Below, one piece after another: positions 51,853 to 62,181 of a stretch of 64,000 nucleotides of DNA. Under the pieces are notes generated by a model, which did not search any database, was not told the DNA's origin, and was given only the letters and a program-made list of their open reading frames with translations. Location of the stretch: the NCBI RefSeq assembly GCF_002261215.1, contig NZ_NEVS01000004.1:1-64000 (forward strand), given 5' to 3'. The translations under genes were made by a program, and so were the position numbers. Each line of letters opens with the position of its first letter. Position 1 is the stretch's first letter. The DNA is from Bordetella genomosp. 11 (GTDB lineage Bacteria; Pseudomonadota; Gammaproteobacteria; Burkholderiales; Burkholderiaceae_B).

Positions 51853-52884
51853 ATGCATACCGTTTCGTCCCGCTTCCTGCGGGGCCTGGCGGCCGCCACC
51901 GCGCTGGCGGCAGCCCTCGGCCTGGCCGGCAACGCCAACCCCGCCCCCAGTGGCGGCGCCAACACGAATGCAAATGCCGATGCCTATCCCGAACGGCCCG
52001 TGACGCTGGTCGTCGGCTATGCCGCCGGCGGCGCCACCGATATCGTCGCCAGGCTGATTGCCAAGTCGCTGTCCGAGGAGCTCGGCCGGTCTTTTGTCGT
52101 CGAGAACAAGACCGGCGCCAGCAGCAACATCGGCGCGGAAGTCGTGGCGCGCGCCGCGCCGGATGGCTACACCCTGTATGTCGGCTCTATCGCCAACACC
52201 ATCAACACCACGCTTTTTCGCAAGCTGAACTACGACTTCGTCAGGGATTTCGCGCCGATCGGGATGCTGGCGACGGTACCCAATATCCTGGTCGTCAATC
52301 CCCGACTTCCCGTGACTTCCGTGCAGCAATACATCGCCTATGCGAAAGCGCATCCCGGCAAACTGAGCTGCGCCTCGTCCGGGGCCGGCTCGTCGATTCA
52401 TCTGTCCTGCGAGTTGTTCAAGCAGCAAACGGGAACGGACATCCTGCACGTGCCGTACCGCGGCAGCGGACCGGCCGTGGCGGACCTGCTCGGCGGGCAG
52501 GTGGATTCCATGTTCGACAACCTGCCTTCGTCGCTGCCGCAGGTGCGTGCCGGCAAGCTGCGGGCGCTCGGCGTGACCTCGCCGGCCCGCGTATCGCTGG
52601 CGCCGGACGTGCCCACGCTGGCGGAGGCCGGGTTGAAGGACTTCTCCGTACAGTCGTGGTTCGGGCTGATGGCGCCGGCCGGCACGCCGCGGCCCATCGT
52701 CGACAAACTGAATGCCGCGATCAATCGCGCCCTGGCCAGTCCCGCCATGCGCGAGGCCTACGAGCACGGCGGCTTCGTCGCGCCGTCGCAGCCCAATACC
52801 CCGCGGACGTACGCCATGTGGATAGACAGCGAGATCGCCAAGTGGGCCAAGGTCATCAAGGCGGCCGACCTGAAGGCGGATTGA
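51853..52884 (+). CDS. Bug-family tripartite tricarboxylate transporter substrate-binding protein
   Basis: A 343-residue receptor. The signal peptide is MHTVSSRFLRGLAAATALAA, cleaved in an Ala/Asn-rich stretch before AYPERPVTLVVGYAAGG. The ligand loop GGATDIVARLIA keeps the conserved Asp. ENKTGASSNIGAEVVARAAP, LSCASSGAGSSIHLSCEL and VPYRGSGPAVADLLGGQVDS follow. AGGAG lies 9 bases upstream of the ATG. It heads an operon with an acyl-CoA ligase and a citryl-CoA-lyase-like protein, so its ligand may be the acid activated by that ligase. Confidence 0.93.
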   Translation: MHTVSSRFLRGLAAATALAAALGLAGNANPAPSGGANTNANADAYPERPVTLVVGYAAGGATDIVARLIAKSLSEELGRSFVVENKTGASSNIGAEVVARAAPDGYTLYVGSIANTINTTLFRKLNYDFVRDFAPIGMLATVPNILVVNPRLPVTSVQQYIAYAKAHPGKLSCASSGAGSSIHLSCELFKQQTGTDILHVPYRGSGPAVADLLGGQVDSMFDNLPSSLPQVRAGKLRALGVTSPARVSLAPDVPTLAEAGLKDFSVQSWFGLMAPAGTPRPIVDKLNAAINRALASPAMREAYEHGGFVAPSQPNTPRTYAMWIDSEIAKWAKVIKAADLKAD

Positions 52885-52968
52885 ACCCGTCCGCAGGGGC
52901 CATGCGTGCCGTGGCCATGGCGCCGGACGCGGCGCGTTCACCGCATCAACCGCGCCCAGGGAGCAGGT

Positions 52969-54504
52969 GTGTACCCGATCGATTTTTTCTACCGCGCCGC
53001 GCGTCGGCATCCCGACCGTATCGCCCTGGACAGCCCGGGCGCTACCTATCGCTATTCCCGCCTGCGTGCCGAGGTCGATGCCCTGGCATGCGCCCTGCAG
53101 GCGGCCGACCCGCGTCCCTCCAGCCGCGTCTGCATCGGCGCGGGCAACACCGCCGGGCACATCGTGGCCCTGTTGGCGGTGCTCGCCGCCGGCAAGACCT
53201 GGGTACCCCTGAACACCCGCAGCACCGCGCCGGAGCTGGCCCGCATCGTCCAGGCCACCGAGCCCGACATCCTGATCATGGACGATACCGGCGCGCCGCT
53301 GCTGGAGCCCGCGCTGGCCGCCCACGATGCCGTCGGCATCCGGTTGGACGGCAGCGGCCCGGGCACGCTGGCGGATCTGCTGGCGCGCCACGCGGGCGGC
53401 GTTCCCGTGCGTCACGCTCTCTCGCGCGACGACACGCAGGCCATCAAGTTCACCGGCGGAACCACCGGCATGCCGAAGGGTGTCATGCAGCCCTATCGCG
53501 CCTGGAACGCCTTGATCGTGAACCAGATCGCCAACTGGGAGCTGACCGAGGACGACCGCTATGTCGTCGCCGCGCCGGTCACCCACGGCACGTCGACCTA
53601 CCTGTTGCCGGTGCTCGCGCAGGGCGGGACGCATCTGCTGCTGGACACCATTAACCCGGACACCATCACGCAGGCCTTTCGCGAGCGCGGCGGCACGCTG
53701 TCGTTCATGCCGCCCACGCTGATCTACATGCTGATGGCGCAGGAAGGCGTCAGCCGTGCCGATTTCCCGGCCTTGCGCGCCTTGATCTACGGCGGCGCGC
53801 CCATGCCGGTGGACAAGCTGGCAGAGGTCCAGGCTTTCTTCGGGCCGGTGGTCGGTACGACCTACGGGCAGACGGAAGCGCCGCAGATCGTCACCGCCAT
53901 GCGGCCGCGCGATTTCGATGGGCCGCACCGGCGCGGCGCGGTGGGGCGCGTGACCTGGTTCTCGGAGCTGGCCATCATGGCGCCGGACGGTACGCTGCTG
54001 CCCGATGGACAGGCGGGCGAGATCGTCGTGCGCGGCGATCTCGTCATGAGCGGCTATTGGCGGCTGCCGGAGAAGACGGCCGAGACCATCGTGGACGGAT
54101 GGCTGCATACCGGCGACGTGGGCATGCTCGATCCGGAGGGCTTCCTGCACATCAAGGACCGCCTGCGCGACGTCATCATCACCGGCGGCTTCAATGTCTA
54201 TCCCATCGACGTGGAGAACGCGCTGGCCAATCATCCGGCCGTCTACGAAAGCGCGGTGTTCGGCTTGCCGCACGAAAAATGGGGCGAGGCGGTGCATGCC
54301 GCCGTGCAGTTGCACGCCGGCCGTACGGCCAGCGCCGATGCGCTCAGGGCGCACGTGCGCGCCCTGCTGGGGCCGGTCCAGGCCCCGAAGTACGTCCATT
54401 TCTACGACAGCCTGCCGCGCTCGCCGGTAGGCAAGGTACTGAAAACCGCCGTGCGCGAGCAAGTGTTGCGCGAGGCCTCCGCCGTTGCCGGTACCGGACA
54501 CTGA
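52969..54504 (+). CDS. AMP-forming acyl-CoA synthetase/ligase
   Basis: A 511-residue ANL-superfamily enzyme that activates a carboxylic acid as its CoA ester. Motifs are A3 IKFTGGTTGMPKGVM, A5 GTTYGQTEAP, A7 GWLHTGDVG, A8 KDRLRDVIITGGFNVYPIDV and A10 SPVGKVLK with the adenylation Lys. The GTG at 52969 (VYPIDFFYRAARRHPDR) is chosen because AGGGAG lies 9-14 bases upstream and it matches the family start; an earlier GTG at 52906 adds 21 Arg-rich residues. It follows the Bug gene by 84 bases. Substrate unknown, possibly a dicarboxylate or aromatic acid. Confidence 0.9.
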   Translation: MYPIDFFYRAARRHPDRIALDSPGATYRYSRLRAEVDALACALQAADPRPSSRVCIGAGNTAGHIVALLAVLAAGKTWVPLNTRSTAPELARIVQATEPDILIMDDTGAPLLEPALAAHDAVGIRLDGSGPGTLADLLARHAGGVPVRHALSRDDTQAIKFTGGTTGMPKGVMQPYRAWNALIVNQIANWELTEDDRYVVAAPVTHGTSTYLLPVLAQGGTHLLLDTINPDTITQAFRERGGTLSFMPPTLIYMLMAQEGVSRADFPALRALIYGGAPMPVDKLAEVQAFFGPVVGTTYGQTEAPQIVTAMRPRDFDGPHRRGAVGRVTWFSELAIMAPDGTLLPDGQAGEIVVRGDLVMSGYWRLPEKTAETIVDGWLHTGDVGMLDPEGFLHIKDRLRDVIITGGFNVYPIDVENALANHPAVYESAVFGLPHEKWGEAVHAAVQLHAGRTASADALRAHVRALLGPVQAPKYVHFYDSLPRSPVGKVLKTAVREQVLREASAVAGTGH

Positions 54505-54549
54505 AGCCGTCCGCGACGCAATCCGACTGCCCCGTAAAGGAAACCAACC

Positions 54550-55311
54550 ATGAATGCTCCAGTCACCCGCCTGTGCACCCATTCCCTGACCGGCATGCAT
54601 TATCGCGATGCCGATCTGGTCGAGGAACTGATCGGCCACAAGACCTTCACCGAAGTCATGTTCATGCAGATCATGGGACGCGCGGCGCGCCCGACGGACC
54701 TGCGGGTGGTCGACGCCGTGCTGATCACCCTGATGGAGCACGGCCTGACACCCAGCGCGATCGCCACGCGGCTGGTCTACATGAGCGCGCCGGAGAACCT
54801 GCAGGGCGCCGTGTCCGCGGGCTTGCTCGCCGTGGGCAGCCAGTTCGTTGGCACCATGGAAAACTGCGCCGGCCTGCTGGGGCGCCTGGTCGATGCCGCC
54901 GATCCGGAGGCCGAGGCGCGCGATATCGTCCTCGGGTATCGCGAATCCCGCGCCCATCTGCCCGGCTTCGGCCATCACCTGCACAAGCCGGACGATCCCC
55001 GCGCGCTGAAGCTGCTGGCCTTGGGCGAGGCCGAGGCAGAGCTGCCGGGGCACTGGCTGCGCGCGCTGCGCCTGCTGGCGCGCGTCGTCGACGACATCCA
55101 CGGGCGGCACATCACCATTAACGCGACGGGCGCCGTGGCTGCGTTGCTGGGCGAAATCGGCGTGCCGACCGCATTGATGCGGGGCTTCGCCGTCATATCG
55201 CGTGCGGCGGGGCTGGTTTCCCATATCGCCGAAGAACAGCAGGAGCCCTCCGGCCGCTTCATCTGGGACACCATCGATCACGCCATTCCCTATGTGGGGA
55301 AAGGCCGCTGA
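54550..55311 (+). CDS. Citryl-CoA lyase-like (citrate synthase superfamily) protein
   Basis: A 253-residue protein with the small citrate-synthase fold. AGLLAVGSQFVGTMENCAGL and LPGFGHHLHKPDDPRALKLL (active-site His) are as in citryl-CoA lyases, with VISRAAGLVSHIAEEQQEPS as the C-terminal CoA/active-site block. At about 250 residues it is shorter than true citrate synthase, as expected for lyase-type members that cleave 3-hydroxy-acyl-CoA esters. It lies 45 bases after the acyl-CoA ligase, so a plausible pair is activation of a hydroxy-tricarboxylate-like acid followed by C-C cleavage. Confidence 0.85.
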   Translation: MNAPVTRLCTHSLTGMHYRDADLVEELIGHKTFTEVMFMQIMGRAARPTDLRVVDAVLITLMEHGLTPSAIATRLVYMSAPENLQGAVSAGLLAVGSQFVGTMENCAGLLGRLVDAADPEAEARDIVLGYRESRAHLPGFGHHLHKPDDPRALKLLALGEAEAELPGHWLRALRLLARVVDDIHGRHITINATGAVAALLGEIGVPTALMRGFAVISRAAGLVSHIAEEQQEPSGRFIWDTIDHAIPYVGKGR

Positions 55312-55436
55312 TCGTATTACCCGCGTGAAATGGCTATATTCGCAGGATCCGTCAACGGGGCCCTGGGCGAGCCGTCGACGTTCTGGTCGACCTCCCGCGG
55401 CCCGTACCGGGCCGGGGCGGCTTGAAGGAAACTATC

Positions 55437-56279
55437 TTGCGCAATCTGAATCACGAAACCATTACCGAGGCTGTCCTGGAATCTCAGGGGCAAACGGCTA
55501 ATCCCCGCATGAAGCAGATCATGGACAGCCTGGTCCGGCATCTGCACGATTTCGCGCGGGAGGTGCGACTGACCGAGGACGAATGGTTCAAAGGCATCGC
55601 ATTTCTGACCCGATGCGGGCATATCACGGACGACAAACGGCAGGAGTTCATCCTGCTCTCCGATGTGCTGGGCCTGTCCATGCTGACCGTCGCCATGAAC
55701 AACGACAAGCCGGCCCAATGCACGGAGTCGACCGTCTTCGGTCCGTTCCATGTGCAAGGGGCCCCCAAGTACGAGCTGGGCGCCGATATCGCCAACGGCG
55801 CGCGCGGGATCCCCTGCCTGGTTCGCGGCACGGTCAGGGGGCCGGATGGATCGCCGGTGCCGAACGCGCGCATGGATGTATGGCAATCCGACCAGGACGG
55901 CCGCTACGACGTTCAGTATGCCGACATCGACCACGCGCAGGCCCGTGGCGTACTGCATGCCGATGCACAGGGCCGCTATCACTTCCGCTCCATCCTGGCG
56001 GTGCCCTATGCGATTCCGCACGACGGACCGGTGGGCGAGCTGCTCGATGCCACGGGACGACATCCCTGGCGTCCGGCGCACCTGCATTTCATGATCGAGG
56101 CGCCCGGCTACGAAACGCTGATCACCCATGTTTTTCGCGGCGACGATGCATACCTGGATTCGGATGCGGTGTTCGGCGTCAGGCAGTCCCTGATCGCCGA
56201 CTGGAAAGCCCAGGCCGATGGGACGTATCTGGTGGAATACGACTTCGTATTGGCTCCAGTCGCGATGGGGGCGATGTGA
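55437..56279 (+). CDS. Hydroxyquinol 1,2-dioxygenase-type intradiol dioxygenase
   Basis: A 280-residue intradiol ring-cleavage enzyme converting hydroxyquinol (or catechol) to maleylacetate (or muconate). The N-terminal helical dimer domain (RNLNHETITEAVLESQGQ) is followed by TESTVFGPFHVQGAP and the Fe(III) ligands: Tyr in GRYDVQYADID, Tyr in YHFRSILAVPYAIPHDG and two His in HPWRPAHLHFMIEAPGYE. The start is taken as TTG 55437 with AAGGAA six bases upstream; a TTG at 55422 lacks one. The neighbouring maleylacetate reductase, overlapping by four bases, supports hydroxyquinol as substrate. No hydroxylase is adjacent. Confidence 0.9.
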   Translation: MRNLNHETITEAVLESQGQTANPRMKQIMDSLVRHLHDFAREVRLTEDEWFKGIAFLTRCGHITDDKRQEFILLSDVLGLSMLTVAMNNDKPAQCTESTVFGPFHVQGAPKYELGADIANGARGIPCLVRGTVRGPDGSPVPNARMDVWQSDQDGRYDVQYADIDHAQARGVLHADAQGRYHFRSILAVPYAIPHDGPVGELLDATGRHPWRPAHLHFMIEAPGYETLITHVFRGDDAYLDSDAVFGVRQSLIADWKAQADGTYLVEYDFVLAPVAMGAM

Positions 56280-57355
56280 AAGCATTCATCTACAACAGCC
56301 AGCCGGGCAGGGTGGTTTTCGGCAGCGGCGCGCTTGAATCCCTGGAGCAGGAGGTCGAACTTCTGGGGGCGGAACGCGTCGTGGTGCTGTCCACGCCGGG
56401 CCAGCAGGGCCCGGCGCAGGCCATCGCGCAACGCCTGGACCGGCGCGCCGCGGGTATATTCCCGCGCGCGGTCATGCATGTGCCGATGGCGCTCGTGTCG
56501 GAGGCGCGCGCCGAGGCGCGCCGGCTGGGCGCGGACTGCCTCGTCGCCATGGGCGGCGGCTCCACCGTGGGCCTCGCCAAGGCGATCGCGCTAGAGCTGG
56601 ACCTGCCCATCCTGGCCATCCCCACCACATACGCCGGCAGCGAGATGACGCCCATCTACGGCATGACGGAAGGGGGTGTCAAGAAAACGGGCAAGGACCC
56701 GCGCGTGCTTCCCCGTACGGTCATTTACGACCCCGACTTGACGTTGCGCCTGCCGGTCGCGCTAAGCATCACCAGCGGCATGAACGCCATCGCGCACGCC
56801 GCGGAAGGGCTGTACGCGAAGGATGGCAATCCCATCATGGCGATGATGGCCGAAGAAGGCATACGTGCCCTGGCCGGGGCGATGCCCGTCCTGCGGCGCC
56901 AGCCCACGGATGCCGATGCGCGCGCCGACGCGCTGTACGGCGCCTGGCTGTGCGGCACCGTGTTGGGCAATGTAGGCATGGCGCTGCACCACAAGCTGTG
57001 CCACACCTTGGGCGGGACGTTCAATCTGCCGCACGCGGAAGTCCATACCGTGATCCTTCCGCAGGCCATCGCGTTCAATGCGCCCTTCGCCCGGCCGGCC
57101 ATGGCGCGCATCGAACGCGCGCTGGGCACGCAAGGGGCGTCCAGCGCCGCCGCGGCCTTGTTCGATCTGGCCCGGGACAACGGCGCGCCGGTGGCCTTGA
57201 AGGTATTGGGCGGCATCGCGGAAGCCGACCTGGCGCATGCGGCGGATTTGGCCGTGCAGGCGCCTTACTGGAATCCGCGCCAGATCGACGCGGGCCAGCG
57301 GGACGCCATACATCAGTTACTGCTGGCGGCGTATCACGGTATCCGGCCGGACTGA
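56276..57355 (+). CDS. Maleylacetate reductase (iron-type alcohol dehydrogenase family)
   Basis: A 359-residue NAD(P)H-dependent enzyme reducing maleylacetate to 3-oxoadipate. The nucleotide loop is in LVAMGGGSTVGLAKAIALEL, with ILAIPTTYAGSEMTPIYGMT, ITSGMNAIAHAAEGLYAKDG and HHKLCHTLGGTFNLPHAEVH carrying the His-rich metal-site region. The GTG start at 56276 overlaps the dioxygenase stop (GTGA), so the two are co-translated. Together they form the lower hydroxyquinol/resorcinol pathway feeding the TCA cycle through 3-oxoadipate. Confidence 0.92.
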   Translation: MKAFIYNSQPGRVVFGSGALESLEQEVELLGAERVVVLSTPGQQGPAQAIAQRLDRRAAGIFPRAVMHVPMALVSEARAEARRLGADCLVAMGGGSTVGLAKAIALELDLPILAIPTTYAGSEMTPIYGMTEGGVKKTGKDPRVLPRTVIYDPDLTLRLPVALSITSGMNAIAHAAEGLYAKDGNPIMAMMAEEGIRALAGAMPVLRRQPTDADARADALYGAWLCGTVLGNVGMALHHKLCHTLGGTFNLPHAEVHTVILPQAIAFNAPFARPAMARIERALGTQGASSAAAALFDLARDNGAPVALKVLGGIAEADLAHAADLAVQAPYWNPRQIDAGQRDAIHQLLLAAYHGIRPD

Positions 57356-57373
57356 CCGGCTGCGATGTGTCGG

Positions 57374-58162
57374 CTACGCCACGTTCAGCGACATCGAGTA
57401 CTTCATCTTGTCGTGGGGAAAGGTGGTGATGGTGGCCAGCAGGAGCACGCCGCCGCTGCCGTAGTAGCGGCGGGTAATGACGAAGCCCGCCGTCCGCGGT
57501 TCCACGTGCAGTTGCCGGGCGATGGGCGCGGCGATGGGCGTGGCCGAGAACTCCTGGTTGACCTCGTGGATGCGGTGGCCGAAGTGGTCCTCGATCAACC
57601 GAAGCAGCGAGATACGCGGCTGGATGTCGGCGCGCAGGTCGGAATGCGCCGGATCGGCGTAGATCAGCGTGCACGCGACCGGCGTGTCCTGGTCGTCCAG
57701 CGTCTTGATGGAGTTGATGTGCAGCCACGACTGGCCGGGTTCGGCGCCCAGTGTTTCGGCCAGCCGCTTGGCCAGCTTGACCGTGCGTACATCCTGGACC
57801 AGCAGCGCGGCGTTGCGCGCGTATTGCAGCAGGTCGGGGAATTGCGAGATGCGCTGCGTGAACCGGGTGCTGGCGTGGGCGGTCTCCACGCGCGTGCCCA
57901 CGCCCGGGCGACGCGACACCATGCCCGCCACCGTCAACATGCGGATGGCCTCGCGGATGGTGTGGCGGCTGGCGCCGAATTGCTCGCATAGTTCATGTTC
58001 GGTCGGCAGCAGCGTCATGACCGGATAGCGGCCGCTGCCGATGTCGCGCGCCAGCTGCTGGTAGATGCTTTTGTAGCGCGGGCCGCCAGCCTCGTCGTCC
58101 GGCCCCGTGGCCTGGCCACGGGCCTCGCGCGCCTCGGCCGCGCCTTCGGAGGATCGGATCAT
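57374..58162 (-). CDS. GntR-family (HutC/UTRA type) transcriptional regulator
   Basis: A 262-residue regulator. A low-complexity N-terminus precedes the GntR winged helix (YKSIYQQLARDIGSGRYPVM, then TEHELCEQFGASRHTIREAI). A C-terminal UTRA ligand domain follows (LHINSIKTLDDQDTPVACTL, EPRTAGFVITRRYYGSGGVL). AAGGAAG lies 6 bases before the ATG at 58162. It is divergent from the polyamine-type ABC/dehydrogenase operon starting at 58390. Palindromes TTGTCCGGACA in the gap are likely its operators, giving repression relieved by the transported compound. Confidence 0.92.
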   Translation of the reverse strand: MIRSSEGAAEAREARGQATGPDDEAGGPRYKSIYQQLARDIGSGRYPVMTLLPTEHELCEQFGASRHTIREAIRMLTVAGMVSRRPGVGTRVETAHASTRFTQRISQFPDLLQYARNAALLVQDVRTVKLAKRLAETLGAEPGQSWLHINSIKTLDDQDTPVACTLIYADPAHSDLRADIQPRISLLRLIEDHFGHRIHEVNQEFSATPIAAPIARQLHVEPRTAGFVITRRYYGSGGVLLLATITTFPHDKMKYSMSLNVA

Positions 58163-58191
58163 GGGTCTTCCTTTTCTCGTTCTATCGGGGT

Positions 58192-58266
58192 TTGTCCGGA
58201 CAATAACCGATTGACAAGGCCGTCTCCGCGCATTCATTATTTGTCCGGACATTCATGTACGGACAA
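58192..58266. promoter_or_regulatory. Repeated TTGTCCGGACAA palindromes, candidate GntR operators
   Basis: TTGTCCGGACAA is a perfect 12-bp palindrome at 58192-58203. A near-identical copy TTGTCCGGACAT is at 58241-58252, and a partial copy TGTACGGACAA at 58256-58266. All lie between the GntR gene (start 58162) and the ABC operon (start 58390). The spacing suits cooperative repression of both promoters. Confidence 0.7.
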
Positions 58267-58389
58267 ATTGTACGGCGGACATGAGGTCGCGGGGCAAGCG
58301 GGTCCGCAATTTTTTTGCGGAGAGTCCATCCCCGGATTCAGGCGGCATCGGCAGTTCTTGCAGTTCTCTTCCAATAACCGGGGGTTTTC

Positions 58390-59421
58390 ATGGGCAAGGT
58401 ACTCGCAGTCCTGACGGCGGCCACGGTGGCCATCGGTGTATGCGCCAACGCGCAGGCGCAGCAGAAACTGGTGGTCGCCGGCTACGGCGGCTCGTTCGAA
58501 GACATCATGCGCCAGGACATCTTTCCACCCTTCGCCAAGCAGCATGGCGTCGAGCTGGACTACGTGGCCGGCAACTCCACCAACACGGTGGCGCGGCTGC
58601 AGGCGCAGAAAAGCAATCAGCAGATCGACGTCGCCATCATCGACGACGGTCCGATGTACCAGGCCATCGCGCTCGGCTTCTGCGCGCCGATCCAGGGCCT
58701 GCCGGTCGACGACCTGTACGGCACCGCGCGCTACAAGGACGACAAGGCCGTGGCCATCGGCATCGTCGCCACCGGCATCATGTACAACAAGAAGGTCTTC
58801 GACGAGCGCAAGTGGGCCGCGCCCACCTCGTGGAAGGATCTGAAGGATCCCAAGTACAAGAAGCAGTTGGTGGTGCCGCCGCTGAACAACACCTACGGCC
58901 TGCACGCGCTGGTGGAATACGCCCGCGAAGGCGGCGGCGGCGAGAAGAAGATCGATCCCGGATTCAAGACCTTCAAGGACGAGATCGGCCCCAACGTGCT
59001 GGTGTACGAGCCCTCGCCCGGCAAGATGACCGAGCTGTTCTCCAGCGGCCAGGCCAACATCGCGGTGTGGGGCAGCGGCCGCGTCAAGTCCTTCGCCGAC
59101 ACCGGCTTCCCGGTGGGCTTCGTTTATCCGCGGGAAGGGGCCTATGCCCTGCTGTCGTCGGTGTGCCCGGTGGCCAAGCCCAACGCCAGTCCGCTGGCGC
59201 AGGCCTTCGTCAACTACCTGGTCAGCCCTAAGGTGCAGGAGCGGCTGGCCAATGCCTATGGCTATGGCCCGGTGAACAAGCAGGCCAAGGTGGTCGACGA
59301 TCCGCGCGTGCCGCTGCCGATCGGCAAGCGCGCCGCCGACCTGATCGTGATCGACTGGGACACCGTCAACCAGAACCGCGACGACTGGAACAAGCGCTGG
59401 ACGCGTGAAATCGAGCGATGA
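58390..59421 (+). CDS. ABC transporter periplasmic substrate-binding protein (PotD/spermidine-putrescine type)
   Basis: A 343-residue receptor. The signal peptide is MGKVLAVLTAATVAIGVCAN, cleaved at AQA-QQKL. The binding core has LVVAGYGGSFEDIMRQDIFP, QIDVAIIDDGPMYQAIALGF and TGIMYNKKVFDERKWAAPTS, the pattern of PotD/AfuA-like receptors for polyamines or amino-acid-like compounds. It begins the operon under GntR control, followed by an ATPase, two permeases and dehydrogenase subunits. Given the dehydrogenase, the substrate is probably an imino or amino acid or an opine rather than a polyamine. Confidence 0.92.
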   Translation: MGKVLAVLTAATVAIGVCANAQAQQKLVVAGYGGSFEDIMRQDIFPPFAKQHGVELDYVAGNSTNTVARLQAQKSNQQIDVAIIDDGPMYQAIALGFCAPIQGLPVDDLYGTARYKDDKAVAIGIVATGIMYNKKVFDERKWAAPTSWKDLKDPKYKKQLVVPPLNNTYGLHALVEYAREGGGGEKKIDPGFKTFKDEIGPNVLVYEPSPGKMTELFSSGQANIAVWGSGRVKSFADTGFPVGFVYPREGAYALLSSVCPVAKPNASPLAQAFVNYLVSPKVQERLANAYGYGPVNKQAKVVDDPRVPLPIGKRAADLIVIDWDTVNQNRDDWNKRWTREIER

Positions 59422-59460
59422 GGCAACGGCGGCGCGGGCGCGCCGCCAGCGGGAGTATCC

Positions 59461-60512
<1,052 letters not shown>

Positions 60513-60516
<4 letters not shown>

Positions 60517-61379
60517 GCGCGCGCACCAACCCCTGGCTGCTGAGCGGGCCGGCGCTGGCGCTCTACGCCACCTTCCTGGTGGTGCCGATGGCGCTGGTAT
60601 TCCTTATCAGCTTCTTCGACTTCCAGTTCTATGGCGGCATACAGGCCACTTTCACCTGGAAGAACTACATCGAGATCCTGGGCGACGGCTATTACTACGA
60701 AATCTATGCCCGTACTTTCGGCGTGGCGGCGCTGGTGACGCTGGCCTGCCTGGTGCTGGGCACGGCCGAAGCCTATGTGCTGTCGCGCATGGCCAATCCT
60801 TGGAAGGGCCTGTTCCTGATGGTGGTGCTGGGGCCGCTGCTGATCTCGGTGGTGGTGCGCACGCTGGGCTGGGCCTTGCTGTTCGGCTCCACCGGCCTCA
60901 TCAACAAGACGCTGATGGGCATCGGCCTGGCCTCGACGCCGATCGACCTGATGTACAGCAATCTGGGCGTGGGCATCGCGCTCACGCATGTGCTGGTGCC
61001 GTTCATGGTGATCTCGGTGTGGGCGTCATTGCAGCGGATCAATCCGTCGACCGAGGCCGCCGCGCTGTCGCTGGGCGCGAGCCAGTTCACCGTGATCCGG
61101 CGCGTGATCGTGCCGCAGGTCATGCCCGGCATCCTGTCGGGCTCGATCATGGTGTTCGCGCTGGCCGCCAGTTCCTTCGCCACGCCCGCCATCATCGGTG
61201 GCCGGCGCCTGAAGAACGTGGCCACCGCCGCCTACGACGAATTCCTGAATACGCTGAACTGGCCGCTCGGCGCGGCCCTGGCGGTGGTGCTGCTGGTGGC
61301 GACCGTGGTGGTGCTGTTGTCGGCCAACCGGCTGATCGAGCGCCGTTATGGCGCGGTCTTCAATCCGTCGGGAGCCTGA
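60513..61379 (+). CDS. ABC transporter permease (PotB type)
   Basis: A 288-residue inner-membrane permease with six predicted segments, beginning with LLSGPALALYATFLVVPMAL. It carries the EAA loop in AAALSLGASQFTVIRRVIVP. The N-terminal segment F-x-x-Q-F-Y-G is like PotB/PotH proteins. The ATG overlaps the ATPase stop by four bases, and one base separates it from the second permease. It forms the heterodimeric channel with the next gene. Confidence 0.93.
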
Positions 61380-61380
61380 C

Positions 61381-62181
61381 ATGAACTTCCGCAACGGCCC
61401 CATCGGCCTGCTGTTCCATACGCTTTTCATCCTGTTCATCCTGGCGCCCATCGTGATGGTGTGCGCGGTGGCGTTCACGTCCGAAGGCTTCATCTCGCTG
61501 CCCAGCGGCGGGCTGTCGCTGCGCTGGTTCCGCGCCATCCTCGACAACCCGCGCTTCATCGAGGCGTTCTGGTTCAGCCTGGGGCTGGGCACGCTGTCGG
61601 CCACGCTGGCGATCGGGCTGGCGGTCCCCAGCGCGCTGGCGCTGGCGCGCAACCGCTTCGCCGGCCGCGAAGCCTTGCTGGCCTTCTTCCTGTCGCCGCT
61701 GATGATTCCGCACGTCGTGCTGGGGCTGGCCTTCCTGAAGTTCTTCACCACCGTGGACCTGGCCGGCACCTATGTCGGGCTGGTGGTGGCGCACGTGATC
61801 CTGGTGATGCCCTATGCGCTGCGGCTGGTGCTGGCGTCAGCCACCGGCATAGACCCCGCGCTGGAACGCGCGGCGCAGTCGCTGGGCGCGTCGAACTGGA
61901 CCGCTTTCCGGCGCGTGGTGCTGCCGCTGCTGCTGCCGGGCGTGGTGAGCGGCTGGGTGATCGCCTTCATCACCAGCTTCGACGAGCTGACCATGTCCAT
62001 CTTCATCGCCTCGCCGTCCACCACCACGCTGCCGGTGCGCATCTTCCTGCACATCGAGGACACCATCGATCCCTTGGTGACGGCCGTGTCGGCGGTGCTG
62101 ATCTACGTGACCATCATCGCCATTTTCATCCTGGACCGCGCGGTGGGCCTGGAAAAGCTGTTTGTCGGAAAGGGACGTTAA
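61381..62181 (+). CDS. ABC transporter permease (PotC type)
   Basis: A 266-residue permease beginning MNFRNGPIGLLFHTLFILFI, with six membrane segments and the EAA loop ERAAQSLGASNWTAFRRVVL. The PotC-like block ITSFDELTMSIFIASPSTTT is present near residue 200. The ATG at 61381 is chosen (an upstream frame extends into the previous gene). Its stop overlaps the next ATG (TAATG), so expression with the dehydrogenase is coupled. Confidence 0.93.
   Translation: MNFRNGPIGLLFHTLFILFILAPIVMVCAVAFTSEGFISLPSGGLSLRWFRAILDNPRFIEAFWFSLGLGTLSATLAIGLAVPSALALARNRFAGREALLAFFLSPLMIPHVVLGLAFLKFFTTVDLAGTYVGLVVAHVILVMPYALRLVLASATGIDPALERAAQSLGASNWTAFRRVVLPLLLPGVVSGWVIAFITSFDELTMSIFIASPSTTTLPVRIFLHIEDTIDPLVTAVSAVLIYVTIIAIFILDRAVGLEKLFVGKGR

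Noticed and set aside
51799..55281. 1160-codon minus-strand frame antisense to the Bug-ligase-lyase genes
   Set aside because: A high-GC shadow frame. It has no family motifs, its composition is Arg/His/Gly-rich, and it overlaps three convincing genes on the other strand.
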